This document shows, piece by piece, positions 15,412 to 21,346 of a stretch of DNA of 21,346 bases. Under the pieces are notes generated by a model. It searched no databases, was not told the origin of the DNA, and saw only the letters and a list, made by a program, of their open reading frames with translations. The translations under genes were made by a program, and so were the position numbers. Where the stretch lies: positions 1 through 21,346 of the forward strand of contig DERX01000025.1 in the NCBI GenBank assembly GCA_002361875.1, written 5' to 3'. Numbering within the stretch: the first letter of the stretch is position 1; each line of letters starts with the position of its first letter. This DNA comes from Ruminococcaceae bacterium UBA3329 (GTDB lineage: Bacteria; Bacillota; Clostridia; Oscillospirales; Acutalibacteraceae).

Positions 15412-15915
15412 ATGAAAAAGTTTTTATCTTTAATTCTTGTCCTTACTGTGATTTTTGCGTTTGCCTCATGCACTCAAAAAACGCCTGAAGAACCTTCAAC
15501 AAGCGGTAAAACGCCTGCCCAAGTTACAATTGATATAAATTCTGTTAAAAACTCAATTATTGAGAAAGCACAGCTTAATGACCCTCTTGAAATAGATGCA
15601 GAAAGGCTTTGCGAGCTTTATGACATTGACCCGTCGGATGTTTCCGAGGCTGTTTGCATTACAACCTTAGACGGCACATTTCCCGACGAGGCAATTATCA
15701 TTAAAGCTGTAAACGAAGACGCAAAACTGCGCATTACTGGTAAACTTAGCTCTCATCTTGACGATGTAAAGGTTCAGTCGCAAAATTATGACGCAGAAAA
15801 TTATGCTCTTGCACAGGAGTGTAAAATAATTGAAAAAGGCAACTATTTAGCCCTCTTTATTTCTGCAAAGCACGCACAGATGGAGAAGATTTTTGAAGAG
15901 TCGGTTAATCAATAA
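15412..15915 (+). CDS. DUF4358 domain lipoprotein
   Basis: The 167-residue protein is predicted to be lipid-anchored on the outer face of the membrane. It has a classic lipoprotein signal (MKKFLSLILVLTVIFAFASC, lipobox Cys C20), a short Pro/Ser/Thr linker to about residue 38, then a single domain matching the DUF4358 pattern. Segments are LCELYDIDPSDVSEAVC, FPDEAIIIKAVNEDAKLRI, HLDDVKVQSQNYDAENYALAQECKI and NYLALFISAKHAQMEKIFEE. No catalytic motif stands out. The gene lies directly upstream of MBOAT and DHHW genes and I recall DUF4358 proteins beside such genes in other clostridia, which hints at an accessory role in surface-polymer acylation. The function is unknown. GGAG at 15401-15404 lies seven bases before the ATG. 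Confidence 0.85.
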   Translation: MKKFLSLILVLTVIFAFASCTQKTPEEPSTSGKTPAQVTIDINSVKNSIIEKAQLNDPLEIDAERLCELYDIDPSDVSEAVCITTLDGTFPDEAIIIKAVNEDAKLRITGKLSSHLDDVKVQSQNYDAENYALAQECKIIEKGNYLALFISAKHAQMEKIFEESVNQ

Positions 15916-15941
15916 AATTTGACGTTTTAAGCGTTTTATTT

Positions 15942-15974
15942 GCGTGTGCCGAATTGTGCGCACGCTTTTCTTTT
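15942..15974 (+). terminator. Terminator-like hairpin (possible attenuator) before the MBOAT ribosome site
   Basis: GCGTGTGC (15942-15949) pairs with GCGCACGC (15958-15965) over eight pairs (one G-T), loop of eight, followed by TTTTCTTTT. The T tract runs straight into the GGAGG (15975-15979) of the MBOAT gene. No promoter is seen between them, so downstream expression needs readthrough. AAGCGT at 15929-15934 could instead pair with ACGCTT at 15962-15967 and disturb the hairpin. Confidence 0.65.
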
Positions 15975-15990
15975 GGAGGTGAAACGGGTG
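15975..15990 (+). promoter_or_regulatory. Ribosome binding site and GTG start that define the MBOAT gene
   Basis: GGAGG (15975-15979) stands eight bases before GTG (15988-15990). The open frame extends upstream to a TTG at 15940, but those codons run through the hairpin and have no ribosome site, so GTG is the better start. Confidence 0.85.
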
Positions 15991-17385
15991 GTATTTTCAA
16001 GTATTCCTTTTTTATTCGGATTTCTTGCAATTGTATTGACTGTTTATTATATTGTTCCTAAAAAATTTCGCAATTTTGTTCTTTTGGTATTCAGCTTGCT
16101 TTTTTACGGGTACGGTGAACCTGTTTTTATTTTGCTGATGCTTTTTTCGATTATTTTTAACTATGTGTGCGGTTTGGCTTTAGGCAAATTTCACGGTAAA
16201 AATAAGGCTTCAAAGACTGTACTTATTTTTTGTGTAATCGTAAATATTGCCCTTTTAGGATATTTTAAGTATGCAGGTTTGTTTGTAAGCACACTTAAAG
16301 CCTTACCCGTGTTTTCATTTTTGCCCGACCCTGAAATCGCCCTTCCGATAGGCATTTCATTTTATACGTTCCAGACAATGTCTTATGTAATTGATGTTTA
16401 TAACGGCAACTGCAAGCCGCAGAAAAATGTTATAAATTTCGGCACGTTTGTCGCTCTTTTTCCCCAATTGATTGCGGGACCGATTGTACGGTATGTTGAC
16501 ATTGAAAATCAGCTTACGAAAAGGCGGGAATCAGCAGAATTATTCAGCAACGGCGTGCGCCTGTTCGCATTGGGACTTGCCAAAAAGGTGCTTATTGCAA
16601 ACGAAATGGGTATTATTTGGAATGAGCTTAAATTTGCAGGGGACAGTGCAGGCGTTCTCGGTCATTGGGTCGGAATAATCGCATTCACATTGCAGATTTA
16701 CTTTGATTTCAGCGGATACAGCGATATGGCGAGAGGACTCGGCAATATGTTCGGTTTCAGTTTTGTCAGGAACTTTGACTATCCGTATATTTCAAAGAGT
16801 ATAACCGAATTTTGGAGAAGATGGCACATTTCCCTCGGAACGTGGTTTCGGGAATATGTTTACATTCCTCTCGGTGGAAACCGTAAGGGCAAGGGCAGGC
16901 AGTGCCTGAATATTTTCATAGTTTGGGCGCTTACGGGGCTTTGGCACGGAGCGTCGTGGAATTTTCTTTTATGGGGAGTTTATTTCGGTGTGCTTTTAAC
17001 CGCAGAAAAGTTCTTTATGCTAAGGGTGCTCAAGAAAATACCGACAGTATTTTCGCATATTTACACTATGTTTTTTGTAATTGTCGGCTGGGCAATCTTT
17101 GATTTCACATCGGTTTCGGATATTGTAAAATATATCGGCGGTATGTTCGGCTTTGGCGGAGCAGGAACAACTGCGGATTTACTTAGCTTTATTGTTGCGT
17201 CACTGCCCATTTTGTGCATTGCCGTGTTTGCGTCGCTCCCGTTTATAAAGAAAGCCTATTTTAAACTGAGCAAAATGAAATTCTTCCCGATTATTGAAGC
17301 GGCTGCCGTTTTGGCGGTATTAACGCTTTGCACAGCGTCACTTGTGCGCTCAGGCTACAATCCGTTCCTTTATTTCAGATTTTAA
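15988..17385 (+). CDS. MBOAT family O-acyltransferase (AlgI/DltB-like)
   Basis: This polytopic membrane protein probably carries acyl (often acetyl) groups across the membrane for O-acylation of an exported polymer, like AlgI in alginate acetylation or PatA in peptidoglycan acetylation. The 465-residue protein has many hydrophobic helices from residue about 5 on. MBOAT signatures are LPIGISFYTFQTMSYVIDVY, FPQLIAGPIVRY, IYFDFSGYSDMARGLGNMFG, FWRRWHISLGTWFREYVYIP (with H280) and LTGLWHGASWNFLLWG, where H320 is the putative catalytic His. The family is usually about 460-520 residues, so it is complete. It lies 12 bases before the DHHW gene, its likely partner, which would finish transfer on the outer face. 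A DltB role is less likely because dltA, dltC and dltD are absent. Confidence 0.94.
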   Translation: MVFSSIPFLFGFLAIVLTVYYIVPKKFRNFVLLVFSLLFYGYGEPVFILLMLFSIIFNYVCGLALGKFHGKNKASKTVLIFCVIVNIALLGYFKYAGLFVSTLKALPVFSFLPDPEIALPIGISFYTFQTMSYVIDVYNGNCKPQKNVINFGTFVALFPQLIAGPIVRYVDIENQLTKRRESAELFSNGVRLFALGLAKKVLIANEMGIIWNELKFAGDSAGVLGHWVGIIAFTLQIYFDFSGYSDMARGLGNMFGFSFVRNFDYPYISKSITEFWRRWHISLGTWFREYVYIPLGGNRKGKGRQCLNIFIVWALTGLWHGASWNFLLWGVYFGVLLTAEKFFMLRVLKKIPTVFSHIYTMFFVIVGWAIFDFTSVSDIVKYIGGMFGFGGAGTTADLLSFIVASLPILCIAVFASLPFIKKAYFKLSKMKFFPIIEAAAVLAVLTLCTASLVRSGYNPFLYFRF

Positions 17386-17397
17386 GAGGTGAGAAGA

Positions 17398-18528
17398 ATG
17401 AGTGAAAAGCTAAAAAACAGAATACTGCCCGTTACATTTCTTTTATTCATTTTCTCATTTGTAATTGCGTTTGTACTGATGCCGAAAAAGGATTTTTCCG
17501 AGAGTGAAAAGCGTGTATTGGCAAAGTTCCCCGAAATGAACGCCGAGTCGGTTATGAACGGAAAATTTACCGACGGATTGGAAAAATATCTGTCCGACCG
17601 TTTTCCTCTTCGGGATACTTTTATCGGAATTGACGCATATTTTGGTCTGTCCCTCGGCAAGACCGGCGAAAACGGGATTTACAACGCTAAAGACGGCTAC
17701 CTTATCACCGCCCCGTCAAAATTTGACGAAAGCAAGTGTACAAAAAATGCAGGTTATATCGAAAAATTTATTGACAGAACAGGTCTGCCGTCAAATGTGA
17801 TTATTATTCCTGAAGCCGGCTACACTCTTTCAGATAAACTGCCTTTAAATCATAAAGAATATAAAGACAGTGCAATTTTTGACTGTGTTAAATCTAAAAT
17901 CCCAAGCGCAAAATTTATTGATGTGAGAAATGCTTTTGAAAAAAATGAAGCTGATACGCAGATTTATTATAAAACCGACCACCATTTAACGGGCAGTGGC
18001 TCAATGCTTGTTTATGACGAATTCTGCAAAGCGACGGGGAATGAGGAAAAAAGCTTTTCTTTAATTAAAAGCGCAGACGGTTTTTACGGCACAACCTATT
18101 CAAAAAGCGGATTTTGGCTTACAAAAAGCGACACTGTTGAAATTTACGGGTGTGATTCAAAAAATAAATATAAAGTGACAATTGACGACGGCAAGGGCGC
18201 AAAGGAATATGACAGCCTTTACTTTGAACAGCACCTTGAAGAAAAGGACAAATACCCCGTTTTTCTCGACGGAAACCACGCTTTTGTAAGAATTCAAAAC
18301 GAAAACCTACATAACGGTAAAAAGCTTCTTTTGGTAAAGGATTCTTATGCCCATTGCTTTGCCACATTTGCGGCGGAAAATTACGAAGAAATAGTAATGA
18401 TTGATTTGCGTTATTACAAAAAATCGTTGAATAAGCTTACAAAAGAGGAAGAGTTCACCGAGGCACTCTTTATGTTCGGTTCAGAGAATATTTCGACAAG
18501 CACTGATTTAGCATGGCTTATGATGTGA
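17398..18528 (+). CDS. DHHW family protein (AlgX/AlgJ-like acyltransfer partner)
   Basis: The 376-residue protein is predicted to be anchored by an N-terminal helix (about 7-27) with the rest outside the membrane. DHHW proteins are relatives of the SGNH-fold AlgX/AlgJ proteins that receive acyl groups from an MBOAT partner and pass them to a polysaccharide. Visible motifs are FSESEKRVLAKFP, DRFPLRDTFI, YYKTDHHLTGSGS with D194 and H195/H196, and LLLVKDSYAHCFATF with D315 and putative nucleophile S316. The usual DHHW tetrad reads DHHL here. The start is ATG 17398, eight bases after AGAGG (17385-17389). An upstream GTG at 17389 overlaps that site. It follows the MBOAT stop by 12 bases, and a strong terminator follows. 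Confidence 0.9.
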   Translation: MSEKLKNRILPVTFLLFIFSFVIAFVLMPKKDFSESEKRVLAKFPEMNAESVMNGKFTDGLEKYLSDRFPLRDTFIGIDAYFGLSLGKTGENGIYNAKDGYLITAPSKFDESKCTKNAGYIEKFIDRTGLPSNVIIIPEAGYTLSDKLPLNHKEYKDSAIFDCVKSKIPSAKFIDVRNAFEKNEADTQIYYKTDHHLTGSGSMLVYDEFCKATGNEEKSFSLIKSADGFYGTTYSKSGFWLTKSDTVEIYGCDSKNKYKVTIDDGKGAKEYDSLYFEQHLEEKDKYPVFLDGNHAFVRIQNENLHNGKKLLLVKDSYAHCFATFAAENYEEIVMIDLRYYKKSLNKLTKEEEFTEALFMFGSENISTSTDLAWLMM

Positions 18529-18546
18529 CAAATTTAAAAGGTATAT

Positions 18547-18575
18547 AAAAAACGGCAGGATTTTTCCTGCCGTTT
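18547..18575. terminator. Bidirectional intrinsic terminator between the DHHW and GH95-like genes
   Basis: A ten-pair perfect stem, AACGGCAGGA with TCCTGCCGTT around a TTT loop, is flanked by an A-run on the left and Ts on the right. It lies between two convergent genes and can serve both strands. Confidence 0.9.
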
Positions 18576-18590
18576 GTGTTTGTATTGCAA

Positions 18591-21269
18591 TTAAAAGCTA
18601 AATTCAACTGTTTTAGTTTCGCCTTTGGAGAGGGTAATACTTTGTGCCTTACCGCCTGCGCAGGAAACTTTTATTGTTTGGTCGGCGTGCGATGTAATTT
18701 GCGCTGTCGCTTTGCCGTCTGCCCATTTAACCGAAACGGTTGCACCTGCTTTAGCGGAAAGACCTGTTATTTCACCGCTCGTCCATTGTTTCGGAAGAGC
18801 AGGTAAAATTTCAATTTCACCCGTATTTGAGTAAAGCAGAGATTCGTTTACAATGCCGATAAGACCGAGCAATGTGTCCGTGCAGTATGTGTCGGAACCT
18901 CTGTTTGTGTTGTGGTCTGTCATAAGAGAGGTGTAGCAAATGTTGCTCTTAAGTAAGCTGTGAACAAGACCGTAAACATTTTCGCTCTGCTTAAGCCTTG
19001 CAAACACAAGAGCCTGATGCACAAAGCCGTGTGATGCACTGTTCTCTTTTTCACGGTTATTTACCGCTTGTAGACTTGCTTTTGCAAGCTCTTCATTGTG
19101 CTGGGTTTCCGTAAGCGGCCAAGCGCAGTAAAGGTGGCTTATGTGGCGGTGACGGTTGTTTTCCTCATATTGATTAGCACACCATTCTTTGATAGCCCCT
19201 GTGCTGTCAAATTGATAGTCGGGCATTTTGCCGAGCAATTCGGTCCATTTTGTAACTCTTTCTTCATAACCGTCAAGCTTTGCGTCATTTTCGCAGTCAA
19301 TTGTCATTTGAAGTCCGCTTTTTGCCGCCGCAATGTCAATAGCAGCATTTGCCGCAAGCGTTGAGTTGTAAACTGAGCCGCCCGTTGTGTTTTCGGGAGA
19401 ATAAGAGGGGATAATTAAGTATTTTTCACCGTCCTGAAGCTCGGTTTTACCCTTTTCATATTTTGCGTTACCGTCTTTATCGGTGTAATATTCGGGGGAA
19501 ACGAGCTGTTCCCAGAAATTTGACTGTTTTGTAAGAAGAGGGACTAAAACATCTTCAAGAAGTCTTAAATCCTTGCCGTCATCACCCTTAAAGATAATAT
19601 TACCGTAGCATTGGTACATTTCAAAAATAGGTTGAAGCATCCAGGATGTACCCGCATTCCAATACTGGAACGGATATTCCTGACAGTATTCGGCGCCCAG
19701 CGCGCCATCGCCGTCACTGTTGACAGGCGCCATTAAAGCGTCATGCATACCGTAGCACTTTTCGGCGTTTATTTCCCAATCGTCTGTTTGACGGAGAATA
19801 AATTTAACATAGCCCTCACTGAATTCGATAAGGTTTGCCGTATTCATTCCCGATGACTGAAGATTTACATTTGCATCCATTGTATATTCACTTCTCCAGC
19901 CGGGGTTCCATTCGCCCGTCCACATTCCCGAAAGGCGCGTCATGGAGTATCCACTTGCGCATACTGCGGCAAAACGTGCCTGCATATAAATTCTTTCCAT
20001 AAGAGCGTCGTTGATATTGCGTGAGAAAGTCTGCTTATTAAGCAGTTCTTCATTGGAAAGGTATCTCATTGCATTTTCGCCCTCGCCCAAGGTGAATGAA
20101 ACGCGGTTAAACATTTCCGAATGAAGCTTTGCGCTGGGCGCTAATGCGGCGCTGTAATCGAATTTGCCGTCAGATGTGTATTTCTCTGCGACAGCCTTGC
20201 AGTCCTTCAAAAGAGAGTCTGTAAGCTCATAAGACAGAGCAGGAGCAAAATCTTCGATTTTACCCATATTAAATGTGCGGTCGTTTTTGGTGATAAGGTA
20301 AACCTCTTCTGCATCCGTAATTTTAACCGCAGGGTTCTTTTCACCCACATTTACTGTTTCATCTTTTGTGGACTTTAAAGAGATTTTTTCTTTTGTTCCG
20401 CCGACAGTTACAACATATGTTACGCCGGCATAGCCGCCGTCCTTTAAGGACGAAAGCTCATAAGACGGGTAATGTGCAACAAGAGTAATTACAGATGCGT
20501 CATCGGAAACGATTTTTTTATACTGCATATCCTTTTCGTAGCCGTTTCCGAATTTATACATTCCGCTTAAATCGTCAAGATAAAGTGTCATATTGATTTT
20601 TGTGTCGTCTGACGATTTGGTGATTTTAGTAATAGTTACATCGTCAGTTCTTGATGTAAAGGTTGTGCGCTCCCAAGTACCGTTTTTATCACGGTATGAA
20701 ACGCCTACTTCGCCTGTTTCGTAATCCGTCCAGCGAATATAATCCTTGTATGAGTTTTTGTCTTGCGTAAGTCTTAATTGCTGACCGGGGTGGAAGGCAT
20801 AGCCGTAATTCCACTCACCGCAGCCTGAAACGCAAAGACTGCTGTCAAGGTTTATAATTTTCTGCCTTGTGCTCTGGAGCTCAAAGGTAAGGTCGGGCAT
20901 ATTAAACCTGTCACGGTTTGATGGCATTATGTAGTCAACGTCCTGATATGTAATGGTGTCGCTGTACGGCGAACCCGCTGTTACAAAGCCGAGCTTGCCG
21001 TTGCCGCCGATCATACCGTCACGCCAATACCTTCCTACGGTTTTTGTTTTGGAATACTCTTTAACTTCGCTGAATTCAGTAGCGAAAGCCTTTTTTGCAT
21101 CGCTCTTCAAAAGCTTGTAATCTCCTTTTAACGAATTTTTGTAAAGTGTAAATGTGCCGTATACGGCGGAAAGTAAAATGCACAGTGAAAGCAGAACAGA
21201 AAAAAATATTTTAACTGTTTTTAACAGTCCTGATTTAATCTTATTACTGCTGATTTTGAGTTTTTTCAT
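18591..21269 (-). CDS. GH95-like glycoside hydrolase (alpha-L-fucosidase/alpha-L-galactosidase type), membrane-anchored
   Basis: The 892-residue protein has a basic start, one hydrophobic segment (about 18-42, signal or anchor) and a large outer domain arranged like GH95: an N-terminal beta domain (RYWRDGMIGGNGKLGFVTAG), an (alpha/alpha)6 barrel and a C-terminal beta domain (GEIEILPALPKQW). GH95 enzymes hydrolyse alpha-1,2-fucose or alpha-L-galactose with inversion. GH95-type blocks are YTMDANVNLQ with N467 and N469, IPSYSPEN with E626, HRHISHLY, and DTLLGLIGIVNESLLYS with D798. By my alignment these match the catalytic Asn pair, Glu and Asp of Bifidobacterium AfcA. Surrounding residues are divergent, e.g. 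NLQSSG instead of TEMNYWPA, so specificity may differ. The start is ATG 21269, six bases after AGGGGG, rather than TTG 21284. It is convergent with the DHHW gene. Confidence 0.82.
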   Translation of the reverse strand: MKKLKISSNKIKSGLLKTVKIFFSVLLSLCILLSAVYGTFTLYKNSLKGDYKLLKSDAKKAFATEFSEVKEYSKTKTVGRYWRDGMIGGNGKLGFVTAGSPYSDTITYQDVDYIMPSNRDRFNMPDLTFELQSTRQKIINLDSSLCVSGCGEWNYGYAFHPGQQLRLTQDKNSYKDYIRWTDYETGEVGVSYRDKNGTWERTTFTSRTDDVTITKITKSSDDTKINMTLYLDDLSGMYKFGNGYEKDMQYKKIVSDDASVITLVAHYPSYELSSLKDGGYAGVTYVVTVGGTKEKISLKSTKDETVNVGEKNPAVKITDAEEVYLITKNDRTFNMGKIEDFAPALSYELTDSLLKDCKAVAEKYTSDGKFDYSAALAPSAKLHSEMFNRVSFTLGEGENAMRYLSNEELLNKQTFSRNINDALMERIYMQARFAAVCASGYSMTRLSGMWTGEWNPGWRSEYTMDANVNLQSSGMNTANLIEFSEGYVKFILRQTDDWEINAEKCYGMHDALMAPVNSDGDGALGAEYCQEYPFQYWNAGTSWMLQPIFEMYQCYGNIIFKGDDGKDLRLLEDVLVPLLTKQSNFWEQLVSPEYYTDKDGNAKYEKGKTELQDGEKYLIIPSYSPENTTGGSVYNSTLAANAAIDIAAAKSGLQMTIDCENDAKLDGYEERVTKWTELLGKMPDYQFDSTGAIKEWCANQYEENNRHRHISHLYCAWPLTETQHNEELAKASLQAVNNREKENSASHGFVHQALVFARLKQSENVYGLVHSLLKSNICYTSLMTDHNTNRGSDTYCTDTLLGLIGIVNESLLYSNTGEIEILPALPKQWTSGEITGLSAKAGATVSVKWADGKATAQITSHADQTIKVSCAGGKAQSITLSKGETKTVEFSF

Positions 21270-21346
21270 ATTTTTCCCCCTCAAAAATTTTATGCAAACA
21301 TAATATCATATTTATTGTAAAAATGGAATAGATGAAAGAAATTATG
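21270..21346 (-). promoter_or_regulatory. Upstream region of the GH95-like gene
   Basis: The strong ribosome site AGGGGG is at 21276-21281 on the minus strand. A possible -10 box TATTAT (21300-21305) has no good -35 partner at normal spacing. The promoter therefore cannot be placed with confidence, and further control elements may lie beyond the window. Confidence 0.35.

Noticed and set aside
15940..15987. N-terminal extension of the MBOAT protein from a TTG at 15940
   Set aside because: The extension would translate the terminator-like hairpin, has no ribosome site, and the GTG at 15988 has an ideal GGAGG.
21270..21284. TTG at 21284 as start of the GH95-like protein
   Set aside because: Those codons include the AGGGGG ribosome site itself, and the ATG at 21269 follows at correct distance.

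Overview
This looks like chromosomal DNA of a low-GC anaerobic Firmicute, most likely a gut clostridium of the Oscillospiraceae/Lachnospiraceae type. The reasons are pyruvate:ferredoxin oxidoreductase, AT-rich intergenic regions with sigma-A-type promoters, strong AGGAGG ribosome sites, a DUF4358 lipoprotein, and glycoside hydrolases resembling those used on host glycans. No rRNA, tRNA, insertion sequence, phage gene or CRISPR array was seen. No gap between genes exceeds 300 bases.

Layout. (1) 1-1331, minus: 5' part of pyruvate:ferredoxin oxidoreductase, cut by the window edge, with its own promoter. (2) 1591-3562, plus: a CNNM/HlyC-type membrane protein overlapping the queuosine gene queH, closed by a two-way terminator. 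(3) 3637-11428, minus: a tightly packed nine-gene run read from right to left: tmk, DUF2156 acyltransferase-like, GNAT acetyltransferase, DJ-1/PfpI, 5-formyl-THF cyclo-ligase, mltG, U32 protein (TrhP-like), NAT_N/GNAT_C acyltransferase-like, trmB. Many junctions overlap by 1-8 bases, so this is probably one housekeeping operon driven by a good promoter before tmk. It joins nucleotide and folate metabolism, tRNA modification and peptidoglycan synthesis. The mltG-U32 neighbourhood resembles yrrL-yrrM-yrrN-yrrO of Bacillus subtilis. (4) 11529-13963, plus: a membrane-anchored Amidase_3 cell-wall hydrolase, then a GH110-like alpha-galactosidase with no signal peptide, closed by a terminator. (5) 14090-18528, plus: a surface-polysaccharide O-acylation region, with a secreted SGNH hydrolase on a Ser/Thr/Pro-rich stalk, a DUF4358 lipoprotein, an AlgI-type MBOAT acyltransferase and a DHHW (AlgX/AlgJ-like) protein. 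(6) 18591-21269, minus: a large membrane-anchored GH95-like glycosidase.

How it may fit together. Sections 4-6 look like an envelope and glycan region. MBOAT would pass acyl groups across the membrane, DHHW and SGNH proteins would add or remove them outside, the amidase would trim the wall, and two glycosidases would remove galactose or fucose/galactose. The GH110 and GH95 types together match the two terminal sugars of the blood-group B antigen, but their apparent compartments differ (cytoplasm versus outside), so a joint pathway is inference. The least ordinary observations are the amidase-GH110 pair, the DUF4358/MBOAT/DHHW/SGNH cluster with a terminator-like hairpin just before the MBOAT ribosome site, and a TrmB whose conserved SDPWP motif reads STPFP.
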